This document shows positions 1 through 8,774 of a DNA stretch of 64,000 bases, in pieces; position 1 is the first letter of the stretch; each line of letters starts with the position of its first letter. The position numbers and the translations under genes were made by a program. The stretch lies in assembly GCA_964419605.1 (NCBI GenBank), contig CAYQQM010000014.1:1-64000 (forward strand), written 5' to 3'. The notes beneath the pieces are model-generated. The model had not been told where the DNA came from. It was given only the letters and a program-made list of their open reading frames with translations, and ran no database searches. The DNA comes from JABFXX01 sp964419605. Its GTDB lineage: Bacteria > Myxococcota_A > Polyangia > Haliangiales > Haliangiaceae.

Positions 1-67
1 AGCTGCCCGGGATGCGAAGCCGCAGCCGATCGACTTATTATCCGGCGGGCCCTAAGGGAGTGCGGAG

Positions 68-1345
68 GTGATCGATAATCCCGGCGACTCCAGCGCAGGT
101 GAGCAAAGCTGCACCGCCGAACCAGTACGCGCCGAACACTTCGAAGCCTCGACAGAGCGAGTTACGAGTCGGATCAGTGCCGACATCGATGCGAAGCGAT
201 TTAGTTTCGTCTCCGACGAGTCCGGCAATCGCCTCCTATTTTCCGAGGCACGCGCCACGGCGATCGAAGGGGTTGCCGGAACCGTGCGGTACGGAGCATC
301 CGCATGCACGTGCGCAGCGCTTGAGGGGCACCTTGGCATGTTGCGGTGGAAAACCGCGGCCGCAACGATCGACGCACCTTGGCTGCGCGATGAAACCGGG
401 CGGTACGAAGTTGGTGCCGCCGCGCTCGATCATCCGCACGGATTGATGCTCGTGCGCGGTGGCGAAGATGAGCGCGGAAACCGCCTCGAGATCGTTGCCC
501 CCGAAGCCACGTTCACCGACTTGCGAATCACGGTGAACGGACCCTTCCGGCGCACTCCCCGCAGCGATACCGCAGCGGCCACAGCCACGCCCACGCCCGG
601 CAGACTGCACTTCCTCGATAGCCTCGCGGGTCATGCATACGCTGTCCTGAAAGCCCGCTTCGACCTGCCCGTGCTCGGCGAGCGAGCGATCGATCAAGAG
701 CTCCGCCTGCCCGTCCAAGGCGGCGCCATTGACTTTCGCGCTCTCGAGGACAGCCTGCACTGGTTGGGCGGTGCGTTCCTCGACATCGCTCATGAATCCG
801 ATCAGTTGAAAGTTCGCTGGAAAATCCCATTAGTCGGCCCCGCTCACGACCTCGTAACGTGGCCCCTGGATGCGGAGGCTGCGGCCCTGGCCGAATCGGG
901 CCGCGTGCCGGTGAGATCGCTCGCGGCGCCGCATGTAGTTCCAAACGAAGATGCGAGCGAAAAAAAGCCCAAGCGCAAGATCTTGTCTGCCATCGCCCTC
1001 GAACACATCGACATGGGGCTGTCATTGGCCGCACTGCCCCATCTCGATGTTGGAACCGGTTTCATCGCGTTTGGCGACAGCGCCCCCGCCGGCCGGCTCT
1101 CGGGTACCATTTCAGGTGAATTAGCCGATCAAGGGCACGGCGCCCTCAGGGGCGCACTGAGCGACATTGAAACCACAGTCAAAGACCTGCGCTTTGGCCC
1201 AGTGGAAGTCACCGCCGACCGCGTTTGCTTTGAAGGGCTTGATCAGCTGGAACTAACGTTCGACGGCTTCCAGCCCACGCGCCTCACGTTGTTCGTCAAA
1301 CGCGCCACCGCCACCAACCTCTCGATTGTGGTCCAGACGCGATAA
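68..1345 (+). CDS. Hypothetical protein, about 425 aa
   Basis: I do not recognise the family. The GTG start at 68 follows a purine-rich GGAG stretch and the frame stays open for 425 codons with normal codon use. There is no signal peptide or clear membrane segment. The protein alternates short hydrophobic beta-like stretches and has one internal charged segment rich in Lys and Glu (about residues 295-305). The C-terminal part repeats Gly/Leu/Asp-rich motifs reminiscent of beta-sheet proteins. It converges on the small lipoprotein gene downstream, with a 13-bp gap. No function is assigned. Confidence 0.7.
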   Translation: MIDNPGDSSAGEQSCTAEPVRAEHFEASTERVTSRISADIDAKRFSFVSDESGNRLLFSEARATAIEGVAGTVRYGASACTCAALEGHLGMLRWKTAAATIDAPWLRDETGRYEVGAAALDHPHGLMLVRGGEDERGNRLEIVAPEATFTDLRITVNGPFRRTPRSDTAAATATPTPGRLHFLDSLAGHAYAVLKARFDLPVLGERAIDQELRLPVQGGAIDFRALEDSLHWLGGAFLDIAHESDQLKVRWKIPLVGPAHDLVTWPLDAEAAALAESGRVPVRSLAAPHVVPNEDASEKKPKRKILSAIALEHIDMGLSLAALPHLDVGTGFIAFGDSAPAGRLSGTISGELADQGHGALRGALSDIETTVKDLRFGPVEVTADRVCFEGLDQLELTFDGFQPTRLTLFVKRATATNLSIVVQTR

Positions 1346-1358
1346 GGTGGCAGGCACA

Positions 1359-1694
1359 TCAACATCCGTTCATCGGCAGTTTCGCGGTCTGCTCGATGCA
1401 CTCTTTGACCGTCTCGCGAATGTTGACCTGAGCGCGCGCCGCATCGTTCGGGGGCGAGGCCGGATTGAGGGCAACTTCGAGAGCGAGCTTAACTGCTTCG
1501 GGCAGCGCCGTTGCAAGTCGACACTGACGCTGTCCAACGGGTGATTGGCACGCACACGCCCGGTCGACATACGCCTGACATGCGTCCTGTGCCCGCTTCA
1601 CCTCTGCAGACGCCATCGGTGGCGGCGGCTTGGGATCTGTCGCCTTTGAAGTGCACGCGAGCCAAAACACCGCGATGAAGGCCGCAGATCTCAT
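1359..1694 (-). CDS. Small Cys-rich lipoprotein
   Basis: A 111-aa protein with a short hydrophobic N-terminus ending in a lipobox-like LACT (Cys14), then a Pro-rich stretch and a helical domain with several cysteines (CQAYVDRACAC, RQCR, KECIE, terminal GC). Small Cys-rich lipoproteins of this kind are frequent in myxobacteria and the function is unknown. Its ATG overlaps the stop of the PP2C phosphatase gene by 4 bp, so the two are probably co-translated. The stop is TGA after Gly-Cys; I treat it as a true terminator because similar proteins commonly end this way. Confidence 0.65.
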   Translation of the reverse strand: MRSAAFIAVFWLACTSKATDPKPPPPMASAEVKRAQDACQAYVDRACACQSPVGQRQCRLATALPEAVKLALEVALNPASPPNDAARAQVNIRETVKECIEQTAKLPMNGC

Positions 1695-2485
1695 TCCGGC
1701 TCGACCCTCGCCAACACGACGGAAATATTGTCCACCCCGCCCTCCTCATTCGCGGCCGAAATCAAGCGCTCGACCGCGTTGTCGAGGTCGCGCTCAGACA
1801 CGAGGATGTGCTGAATCTGGTCGTCTTTGATCATCCCGGTGAGGCCGTCGGAGCAAAGCATGAATACGTCGCCCACCCGCGGCTTCTCGGTGAAGATATC
1901 GACCTGAACACTCTCCTTCATTCCCAGTGCGCGCACGATCACATTCTTGTGCGGCCAATTCTCCGCCTCCTCGGGAGTCACTCGCTTCATGCGAATGTAG
2001 TCATTGATCAGCGAATGATCCTCGGTGAGCTGGACCAATTCGCCATCGCGATGGCGGTAGCAACGACTATCGCCAACGTGGCCGATAATGAGGTGATCAT
2101 CGAGGAAATACAGTCCCACGCACGTCGTACCCATTCCCTTGTAGCGAGTCTCTCGCTGCGACCGCTCCCAAATCTCAAGGTTCGCCAGCATGATGCCGGT
2201 GATCATGCGATTGATGTCTTTCCGCATGTCCCGGTCGACCTTGTAGGGCCAAGTGAGTGTTTGTTGTTTGCCGGTATCGGTAAAATGCTCAACGATGAGC
2301 TCGACGGCCAGTCGACTTGCCACTTCGCCCGAGGCGTGCCCGCCCATGCCATCGCACACAATCGCGAGTCGCTCGCCGGCCTCAGGTAGCGAGATCGAGT
2401 CTTCATTGTGATCGCGCTTACGGCCAATATTGGTGGCGCCGGCAAAGCGTACCCGAGCAGAATCCAGCGGAAACGAGGTACTCAC
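1691..2485 (-). CDS. PP2C-family protein Ser/Thr phosphatase
   Basis: A 264-aa stand-alone PP2C (PPM) domain that should dephosphorylate phospho-Ser/Thr in the cytoplasm using two metal ions. Visible motifs: RDHNED (about residues 24-29), CDGMGGHASGE (44-54) with the metal-binding Asp, LCSDGLTGM, and C-terminal GGVDNISVVL with the last metal-ligand Asp. The length is typical of bacterial PP2C such as Stp. The GTG start at 2485 is the only reasonable start in frame before the domain. The gene runs divergently from the small membrane ORF and the DnaJ-TPR gene, and its 3' end overlaps the small lipoprotein. It is a natural counterpart to the kinases elsewhere in the window (inference). Confidence 0.93.
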   Translation of the reverse strand: MSTSFPLDSARVRFAGATNIGRKRDHNEDSISLPEAGERLAIVCDGMGGHASGEVASRLAVELIVEHFTDTGKQQTLTWPYKVDRDMRKDINRMITGIMLANLEIWERSQRETRYKGMGTTCVGLYFLDDHLIIGHVGDSRCYRHRDGELVQLTEDHSLINDYIRMKRVTPEEAENWPHKNVIVRALGMKESVQVDIFTEKPRVGDVFMLCSDGLTGMIKDDQIQHILVSERDLDNAVERLISAANEEGGVDNISVVLARVEPE

Positions 2486-2538
2486 CTAGAACTACTGTAC
2501 CAGTCCTGTGGCGATTGACTCCACAACCTGACCTGACG

Positions 2539-2685
2539 ATGCTTTACGGGATGGTCGATCTGCTCTCCCTAGGCGCGTTTTGGGGCTACGCCACAGGGGA
2601 CCGGACCGTGGTAGGGGTAGTTGTGGTCGCCGTTGCTATTGCCGCTGTTGGATTTGTGGCTCGCACATGGAGGAAGCCATCGTGA
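2539..2685 (+). CDS. Possible 48-aa single-pass membrane peptide
   Basis: A short frame starting at ATG 2539 encodes 48 residues with a long hydrophobic run (GVVVVAVAIAAVGFV, about residues 26-40) followed by a basic tail (ARTWRKPS), the pattern of a small inner-membrane peptide. Its TGA overlaps the GTG of the next gene (GTGA), suggesting translational coupling. No good ribosome-binding site precedes the ATG, so it could be only leader sequence. Function unknown. Confidence 0.35.
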   Translation: MLYGMVDLLSLGAFWGYATGDRTVVGVVVVAVAIAAVGFVARTWRKPS

Positions 2686-4736
2686 CGGAGCTGGCGCGCG
2701 GCACCGTCCAAGATCGGCCATGGGGTCGCACGCTGGGCGCCCTTGGAGCACGCGGACTATCCGGTGAACTCACGATCCACGCCAACGGCAAGCCCCATCG
2801 CATCGCGTTTTCCAGCGGCGCTGTGGTCGGCGCTTCGTCGCCGCTGCTCAGCGATTCCGCAGTCCGCGTCGCCCTGACCGGAGGTCTGATCTCGTCGATT
2901 CACGTCGCCGACATTACCCGCCGCATCGCCGCGGCGCCCAATCGCGATGAAGTCGACGTAATTGTCGAGGCAGTTCGCTTGGGAGCCGATCAGGGCCAAC
3001 GACTCCGCCGGCGACTTGTCGCCCAGCGAGCCGCGCGTACCTTCAGCCTCGATCGGGGCAATTTTGTCGTCGAAGACCAGGTCACCGTGCCAGTGCTTCC
3101 CGGCAACGAAATGGACGTGCGGGCGATCGTTTACCTCGGCGCAAAATCCAACATCAGCGAAGAGCGACTCGCGCAGGAGCTCAACCAATACGGAGCGTGG
3201 TTTAAGCTTACGCCTGCAGGCGTCGCAGACCTCACCCAATTCGGCTTCACCGACGTCGAAATGCCGGTGTTGCACAAGCTGGTCGAGGGCCAAAACCTCG
3301 AAGAGCTCGAACGACAGCTGCCCGAGGTGGGAGAGCGCACCGTTCGCGCGGTGGTCTACGCGCTCGCTTCGGCGGGCGCATGCGAGATCGAACAGGCCCC
3401 ACGGCCAGTTGTGGGTCGGATCACCCGCAATTCGATCCCGCTTCCGTCCCGTACGACGTCGCGGGTGAACACGCCGATCCCGTCCCGCACCGCTACGCCA
3501 ACATCGGGAATCGTGTCTCGCACGCAAACCCCAACCTCCGCTTCCGGCCCCGTCATCTCTCGAACCCACACCCCCCTCTCTGTATCGGCGGTCGTTGCCC
3601 GAACCCAAACCCCAACCTCCGCTTCCGGCCCCGTCATCTCTCGAACTTCCACGTCTGCCTCGGGTCCGGTCATTTCTCGGACCCAAACCCCCGCTCCCTC
3701 AACCCCGCCCCTCACCTCGCGCACCCACACCCCCAATCCGCCGGCAGCTGCTCGCACCGGAACGCCCAACAATGTCAGTGTCGGGCGTGCAACAACGCCA
3801 CCGACCGTGGGCCGCGTTTCCACGCTTCATTCCCAGCCGAATTCTGGCCCCGTAATTTCACGCACGATCAGCGGCGATCGATCGCGCGTTCCTTCCGCCC
3901 CTCCACACGGGGCGGACAGCGGCGCCCATCGCGCCGAGTCCAGTGGCCTCCATTCCGTGCCGCATCGCGCCTCGAGCCCATCGCTGGGCCGGTCGCGCCG
4001 CAACACCCCCGCAACGATAGAGACCGAAGGGCTTATCCGCGATCGGGTCGCGTTGGTGGACCGGGGCGCAGATCACTTCGTGTTGCTTGGGCTCGCCCGC
4101 GACGCTTCCCCCGACTTGATTCGAGCGGCCTATTTTTCGCTCGCTCGCAAACTCCACCCGGACCGTTTGGCGTCGCTCGGAATCGTCGACGCGTTGCGCG
4201 ACGCGCAGCGCCTGTTCGCCCAGATCAATACGGCGTTTTCGGTGCTGAACGATCCGGTACGACGGATCGAGTACTTGGACATTTTGAGCCGAGGCGGACA
4301 GTCGGCCGTGGATGACGACGAATCAAAGGCCGACGAATTGGCCATGCGCGTCATGCATGCGGAAGAAGCGTTCAAGCGCGGCGAAATGGCGTTGCGGCGA
4401 GAGCAGCTAGATGTGGCGCTGCAAGAATTCTCGACTGCCGTCGAGCTTCAGCCCAACGAGGCAGAATATACAGCGCTGTACGCGTGGGCAAAATTTCTCA
4501 CCGCAAGCGACAAGCAGGCAGTCGCCAGCCAAATTCGATTGCAATTGACGCGTGCTGCCGAGAAACTCGAGCAGTCGCCAACGGCGCGATACTATCTAGG
4601 TCGAGTCGAGCGCATGCTCGGCCGGGAACGCGAAGCACTCACTCAGTTCCAGGAGGTGCTGCGCATCAAGCCGAACCATGTCGAGGCCTCGGGCGAAATC
4701 CGCGTACTCGAAGCCCGCCTTAAGAACAAGCGGTAG
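2682..4736 (+). CDS. DUF4388 - low-complexity - DnaJ domain - TPR protein
   Basis: I chose GTG 2682 because GGAGG at 2669-2673 sits 8 nt upstream; a longer frame from 2580 has no such support. The 684-aa product has four parts. Residues about 5-235 resemble DUF4388 (GELTIHANGKPHRIAFSSGAV). Residues about 250-445 are a Ser/Thr/Pro low-complexity segment with repeated ISRTQTP and SASGPV units. A J domain follows at about 463-535, with the HPD signature at 492-494 (KLHPDRL). A TPR region ends the protein (about 550-684). J domains stimulate Hsp70 ATPases, so a DnaK-like partner is expected; the one at 60482 is a candidate (inference). It may assemble signalling or gliding complexes, but this is not shown. 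Confidence 0.88.
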   Translation: MTELARGTVQDRPWGRTLGALGARGLSGELTIHANGKPHRIAFSSGAVVGASSPLLSDSAVRVALTGGLISSIHVADITRRIAAAPNRDEVDVIVEAVRLGADQGQRLRRRLVAQRAARTFSLDRGNFVVEDQVTVPVLPGNEMDVRAIVYLGAKSNISEERLAQELNQYGAWFKLTPAGVADLTQFGFTDVEMPVLHKLVEGQNLEELERQLPEVGERTVRAVVYALASAGACEIEQAPRPVVGRITRNSIPLPSRTTSRVNTPIPSRTATPTSGIVSRTQTPTSASGPVISRTHTPLSVSAVVARTQTPTSASGPVISRTSTSASGPVISRTQTPAPSTPPLTSRTHTPNPPAAARTGTPNNVSVGRATTPPTVGRVSTLHSQPNSGPVISRTISGDRSRVPSAPPHGADSGAHRAESSGLHSVPHRASSPSLGRSRRNTPATIETEGLIRDRVALVDRGADHFVLLGLARDASPDLIRAAYFSLARKLHPDRLASLGIVDALRDAQRLFAQINTAFSVLNDPVRRIEYLDILSRGGQSAVDDDESKADELAMRVMHAEEAFKRGEMALRREQLDVALQEFSTAVELQPNEAEYTALYAWAKFLTASDKQAVASQIRLQLTRAAEKLEQSPTARYYLGRVERMLGREREALTQFQEVLRIKPNHVEASGEIRVLEARLKNKR

Positions 4737-4813
4737 GCCTTTCACCTACAGTTTTTTCAAACGGGAGCGCCAACGCGCTTGCTGACCCGGCTCACTCGCG
4801 GCAGGATACGGTC

Positions 4814-5692
4814 ATGAAGACTCTTGCGGCGTTAGCTTTTGCGACCAGCCTGCTGCTCGGATGCCAGAACGAATCAAAATTGGCGTCTGGAGGTGGAGGT
4901 GATCTCGAGGCGCGCGTCAAGAAGCTGGAAGACTCGAACAAGAAGTACTCGGAAGCGCTCGAGTTCCTGCAAAAAGTTTACGCACAGCAAAAGGGGCAAC
5001 AAGAAGCCCAAGAGCGCGAGGAGCCGGCGGATGACGCCGTATTTGCGGTCGACATCGCGCCCAACGTGGCAGGCGGACAGGTAGATGGCCCTAACTCCGC
5101 GTGTGTAACGTTTGTTGAGGCCTGGGATTTTGCTTGACCCTACTGCCAGAGGGTCAGTTCGGCCCTCACGCAGCTCGTGAAGGACTTCGGCGGCAAGGTT
5201 CGAGTGGTTTACAAAAACATGGTCGTGCACCCGCAGACTGTGACCAAAGCCCACCAAGCAGGGTGCGCTGCGTCCAAACAGGGCAAGTTCATGCAGTTCA
5301 AGCACGACTTCTGGGAGAAGGCCTACGGGCCGTACTCCCAATCGCGCGACGCGTCCAAACTGGGCGAGGAAAACATTTTGGCGATTGCGAAAGACCTCAA
5401 GCTCGACACGGCCAAGTTCAAAGCCGACATGGACGGCGAAGAGTGCAAAGCGCGCGTCAACGGCGACATGACCGAGCTATCAAAGTGGCACGTCAACTCG
5501 ACCCCGAGTTTCTTCCTTAATGGCCGGCCGTTCCGGTGGAACGGCGATCCCAACGGATTTAAGCAGGCCGCCGAGGAGGAAATCAAAAAGGTCGAAGCCT
5601 CGGGAATCCCGTGCGCCGAGTACTACGACAAGCAGGTCATCGCCAAAGGCGAAAAGCAATTCCGGTCGAAGAAGGACCCGAAGCCGAACTAG
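4814..5692 (+). CDS. DsbA-like thiol:disulfide oxidoreductase lipoprotein, selenoprotein (in-frame UGA at 5135-5137)
   Basis: One 292-residue gene read through UGA as selenocysteine 108. Before the UGA: a lipoprotein signal (LLLGC, Cys17), a short coiled coil (EARVKKLEDSNKK) and the first strand of a thioredoxin fold (VTFVEAWDFA). After it, the same frame continues as PYCQRV and a complete DsbA-like helical domain, with KNMVVHPQT, GKFMQFKHDFWEK and the cis-Pro motif NSTPSFFLNGR (Pro231). The usual DsbA active site is CPYC; here it is U-P-Y-C, so the UGA falls exactly on the nucleophilic cysteine. A hairpin with G in its apical loop lies 18 nt downstream. It should act on cell-envelope thiols. 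Ordinary gene finding would give a 107-aa stump and a 171-aa fragment from 5177. A TGC-to-TGA error is the alternative. Confidence 0.88.
5149..5167 (+). promoter_or_regulatory. Bacterial SECIS-like hairpin of the DsbA-like selenoprotein
   Basis: Arms GAGGGTC (5149-5155) and GGCCCTC (5161-5167) pair over 7 bp with one T-G wobble and close the loop AGTTC. Bacterial SECIS elements are short hairpins just 3' of UGA with a G among the first loop bases; here G is the second loop base and the loop begins 18 nt after the UGA. The hairpin lies inside the coding sequence, as bacterial SECIS elements do. Confidence 0.72.
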
Positions 5693-5744
5693 CGACCTAT
5701 AGCGCAGTTCATTGCAAATGACCTTGCGCTATGATCAGTTCCGG

Positions 5745-6509
5745 CTATCGGCCGGACTCTACCAGCCGGCGCATCGTCAACCGGCTCAGACCCGGCCAAA
5801 AGCTGCTGAGGCGTGAAAACATGCGCATGTTGGCCTGCGGAATGTGGTGCATCTTGTTGCCGTGAGCCGCCTTCCAAGCGAGCGCTGCGATGTCATCCGC
5901 CTTCAACTTGATGCCGAGCTTCCGGAGTGAAGCTGCGCGGTAGGTCTGCGAGCTCAGCATTGGAGTATCGACGTACCCCGGCATGATATCGGTAACGCGA
6001 ACTCCTTTGTCGCGCAGTTCGATATCGAGCGCCTCCGTGAGTGCGCGGACGGCAAACTTCGACGCCGAATAGACTGCCAACTCCGGCTGGCCATAGATCG
6101 CCGACGCACTCGACATGTTGATCACCGTTCCGCGCGCCTTTTCGAGGAATGGGAGACAGACCTGGATGCCGAGCACCACCCCCATGACGTTAGTCTCCAG
6201 CTGATCGCGGCTATCCGTGGGCCCCACATCCTCGAACCGCCCCATGCGCAGGATTCCGGCGCAATTGAACAGCACGTCGAGCTGGGAGGTGTCGCCGACA
6301 AAATCGCCGATTGCCTTCCGCCACGACGCCTCATTCCTGACATCGATGTGGCCGGGCGAACACGAGGTTCCAAGTTCCGCTGCAACGGCTCGTGCGCCCT
6401 CCGTGTCGAGGTCGTAACAACCCACGCGCCAACCCCGCTGGCTAAACCATGCTGCGGTCGCTTTGCCGATCCCAGATGCCGCCCCGGTAATAAAAATCGT
6501 CTTGGTCAT
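5745..6509 (-). CDS. Short-chain dehydrogenase/reductase (SDR)
   Basis: A 254-aa classical SDR, an NAD(P)-dependent oxidoreductase with a Rossmann fold. It shows the cofactor motif TGAASGIG (residues 8-15), the NAG variant NCAG after beta-4, the catalytic Ser in INMSSASA, and YSASK for the Tyr/Lys pair. The N-terminal length fits the family. The substrate cannot be read from the sequence. It stands alone between the DsbA-like gene (convergent, 52-bp gap) and the divergent comF. Confidence 0.92.
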   Translation of the reverse strand: MTKTIFITGAASGIGKATAAWFSQRGWRVGCYDLDTEGARAVAAELGTSCSPGHIDVRNEASWRKAIGDFVGDTSQLDVLFNCAGILRMGRFEDVGPTDSRDQLETNVMGVVLGIQVCLPFLEKARGTVINMSSASAIYGQPELAVYSASKFAVRALTEALDIELRDKGVRVTDIMPGYVDTPMLSSQTYRAASLRKLGIKLKADDIAALAWKAAHGNKMHHIPQANMRMFSRLSSFWPGLSRLTMRRLVESGR

Positions 6510-6607
6510 CGCGGACCTACGTTACCAGCTTGTGGACGTCCCGCCCGGCGCAAAACAAATTCATCCAAAGTACGCAACCCGCCCGCCCCCGTGCCGATAC
6601 CCCGGCT

Positions 6608-7294
6608 ATGTGGACTTGGATCTTTCGACCTCAATGTGCCGCTTGCACCGCCCCCTCCGCGCCGTTTTGCGAGCCGTGCTCCACCTTACTCGTAGAACTC
6701 GGTCCCGCCTGCGCGCGCTGCGCTGAGCCACTCGATCAACCGCCGGATCCCGACGATAAACCGATTACCTGCGCCCGCTGTGTCCGGGCGCCGCTGCCGC
6801 TCGACCGCATCGTGTCGCCGTGGCAATTCGCCGGCCCCATCGCGTCGGCCATTCGCCGCCTCAAGTTCACCGGCGCGAGCCATATCGCGCGCTCGATAGC
6901 GCCGATGTGGGCGCCGCTCGTGGCGGCAGCAGCTTCCGATAGCATCGTCGTTCCGGTGCCGCTGCACTGGCGACGACGATGGCAACGCGGCTACGATCAC
7001 GCGTGGCTTCTCGCATTTTATGCTAGTAAATACGCTGGGTTACCTAGTCCGATCCCCGCCCTCCGCCGCATCCAGCCAGGCCCGGCACAGAGCACGCTGA
7101 CCGCAGCCGCCAGACAACACAACGTGCGCGGAGCGTTCGCCGTGTCCAACCCCAAACTCGTGGCAGGCCGATCCGTGGTGCTGATCGACGACGTCGCCAC
7201 AACCGGCGCCACCCTCGCCGCCGCCGCTCGCGCCCTGCGAGCCGCTGGAGCTACATCGGTGATCGGCGTTACCTTGGCCCGCGCGGCAAGCTAG
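6608..7294 (+). CDS. comF: ComF family phosphoribosyltransferase-like protein
   Basis: 228 aa from ATG 6608 (MWTWIFRPQC); a longer upstream frame has no homology-like content. An N-terminal zinc-binding region has CAAC, FCEPC, CARC and CARC pairs, then the conserved core FAGPIASAIRRLKFTG and the PRPP-binding loop VVLIDDVATTGAT near the C-terminus. ComF proteins assist DNA uptake or processing of single-stranded DNA during natural transformation; the exact chemistry is unsettled. It is divergent from the SDR gene. The region after its stop carries one copy of a 51-bp repeat. Confidence 0.9.
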   Translation: MWTWIFRPQCAACTAPSAPFCEPCSTLLVELGPACARCAEPLDQPPDPDDKPITCARCVRAPLPLDRIVSPWQFAGPIASAIRRLKFTGASHIARSIAPMWAPLVAAAASDSIVVPVPLHWRRRWQRGYDHAWLLAFYASKYAGLPSPIPALRRIQPGPAQSTLTAAARQHNVRGAFAVSNPKLVAGRSVVLIDDVATTGATLAAAARALRAAGATSVIGVTLARAAS

Positions 7295-7329
7295 AGCCGC
7301 GGTCAATGCGGAAAGAACTCGACGCCTGT

Positions 7330-7381
7330 GCGACCAGACTCCCGTCGCCACAGCCGGCCCTGATTTTTCATCCGCCAAAGC
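7330..7381. repeat. ~51-bp direct repeat, copy 1 (remnant of relB 3' end)
   Basis: This stretch (from GCGACCAGACTCCCGTCGCC to CATCCGCCAAAGC) matches 9759-9809 with one substitution and one extra C. The second copy lies inside the relB-like antitoxin gene and encodes ALADEKSG on the minus strand, so this copy is an orphan gene piece. Both copies run the same way and bracket about 2.4 kb of toxin-antitoxin genes. Confidence 0.8.
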
Positions 7382-7398
7382 CTTCCTCCCCCTCAGTA

Positions 7399-7989
7399 CT
7401 AAATCCACGACGGCAGCTCAATATCGGTCTCTTCGACGCCTAGCATATCGCGCTCGACCACGTGCAGATTGGCAACGTACCTCGGCAGATCACCCGCGCG
7501 CGCGTCTCCGCTGAATTCGTCGACTGCGGCGCGAAACCTTTCGACCAGTCGCTCGTGCGGGATGAGCCCGCGCTCTACCATCGCGTCGATGTCGGACCTG
7601 TCATTGGCGTTGAGCCGCTTGAGCTTGCTCACGACGACGTCCACGACGTCGAGCACCTGTAACTCGAGCCGCTTCAGTCGCGCATTAAGCACCGACACGG
7701 GTTGCCACTTCGGCACGTGAGGCAAAAACGGGACCCCGTTGGCCACGATGTCGATGTACATGTTGCGGCGTTGATGCAAGTCTGTCCCTGGACCAGCGAG
7801 CCTCACGAGCTGCTGCTTCGTCTCGTTGGAGAGATCGGCCGTCTCAAATACGTCGGAGTCCTTGGTGCCGCGCTCGTAGTTCGCTTGGAGCATGAGCGCG
7901 CCGGATCCGATGATGCGCAGGCGAACAACGCGCTCATTGCGCGGCCAGTGCTGATCGATCTCCTGGAAAAATTCCTCAACCCGCTGCAT
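7399..7989 (-). CDS. Nucleotidyltransferase-fold protein (DUF6036-like), putative toxin of an XRE pair
   Basis: 196 aa. The N-terminus has a nucleotidyltransferase signature: IIGSGALML followed by RGTKDSDVFE, where the TKDSD block carries the metal-binding acidic residues. A helical region with VSKLKRLNANDRSDIDAM follows, as in DUF6036/AbiEii-like proteins that move nucleotides onto RNA or protein. The start overlaps the end of the XRE regulator by 14 bp, so the two form one operon. The arrangement of a regulator upstream of a nucleotidyltransferase fits a toxin-antitoxin or defence module (inference). The cell target is unknown. Confidence 0.72.
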   Translation of the reverse strand: MQRVEEFFQEIDQHWPRNERVVRLRIIGSGALMLQANYERGTKDSDVFETADLSNETKQQLVRLAGPGTDLHQRRNMYIDIVANGVPFLPHVPKWQPVSVLNARLKRLELQVLDVVDVVVSKLKRLNANDRSDIDAMVERGLIPHERLVERFRAAVDEFSGDARAGDLPRYVANLHVVERDMLGVEETDIELPSWI

Positions 7990-8767
7990 GCGATGCCTCT
8001 AGCGCATGGATGAAGTCGTCGGGCTGCAGGCTCGTTGCGATTCCCCAACGGGTTGAGGACTTCGACGCATGCCGCTGCACCGCTTCGAGAGTGCGACGGC
8101 TGCGAATGGTCCCATCGAGCAAGTCTGGCGGCTCATTCGGATCCACAGCTCCGCTTCGCGAGCTGGCGAATTCGAGAAACAACGTAAGCGGTAGCTCAGC
8201 GCGACGGCGCTGTTTCGTCCAAGTGGTGCTCCGCGCACCGTCGGTGCGTACCACGGCGTTGAGCGCCGCCAACGTGTTGTCAACGACCCAGGCGAGACGG
8301 CGCGCATGACCCAACTTTTCTAACTCTGCGTACAGGCGCGTTAGGTTAAGACGCTCGGCGTGGGATGCGAGAACAGGAGCGATCGCACTGACAAGGCGCG
8401 GGTCCCCAAGAAGAAGGGCTTCGCGGACGACATCATGAACATCCTCCAGTTGCTTGCTTGGAAGGACCTGATCGCTCTCCTGAAGGTGCACCGCGCCGAG
8501 CCGAGCGAGCGCGTTTTGAAGCTCGACATGGCGCCCGCTGCGGTCGCAATCGAAGTCCGATACAGCGACATTAAAAAGGCGGAGCAACACCAGGAATTGC
8601 TCGGCCGTGAATGATCCATCGCCTCGCTCGATCTCACTCAGTCGGTTCTGGGACAGCTGCAGCCGCTTCGCAAGCTCGGCTTGCGTCCACCCTCGCTCCC
8701 GGCGCAGAACGCGAATCTTGCTCGCGATTGCTAGGCGCGACTTTGTTAATGATCTAGGCTGTTTCAC
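7976..8767 (-). CDS. XRE-family HTH regulator with large C-terminal domain
   Basis: 263 aa from a GTG start at 8767. Residues about 12-70 form a Cro/CI helix-turn-helix (RRERGWTQAELAKRLQLSQNRLSEIERGDGSFT). The remaining ~190 residues are helical and unassigned, with an Arg-rich segment (TWTKQRRRAELPL). It probably represses its own operon: a palindromic TATCGAT-rich operator lies right upstream. The downstream gene is a nucleotidyltransferase, so this protein may also be the antitoxin or cofactor. Confidence 0.78.
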   Translation of the reverse strand: MKQPRSLTKSRLAIASKIRVLRRERGWTQAELAKRLQLSQNRLSEIERGDGSFTAEQFLVLLRLFNVAVSDFDCDRSGRHVELQNALARLGAVHLQESDQVLPSKQLEDVHDVVREALLLGDPRLVSAIAPVLASHAERLNLTRLYAELEKLGHARRLAWVVDNTLAALNAVVRTDGARSTTWTKQRRRAELPLTLFLEFASSRSGAVDPNEPPDLLDGTIRSRRTLEAVQRHASKSSTRWGIATSLQPDDFIHALEASHAAG

Positions 8768-8774
8768 GGGAATA

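Noticed and set aside
1359..1361. UGA after Gly-Cys in the small lipoprotein as a C-terminal selenocysteine
   Set aside because: Readthrough would run into the convergent gene and adds no recognisable sequence; ending at GC is normal for such proteins.
5177..5692. Separate 171-aa gene starting at ATG 5177
   Set aside because: It lacks the first strand and active site of its own domain, which lie in frame just upstream across the UGA.
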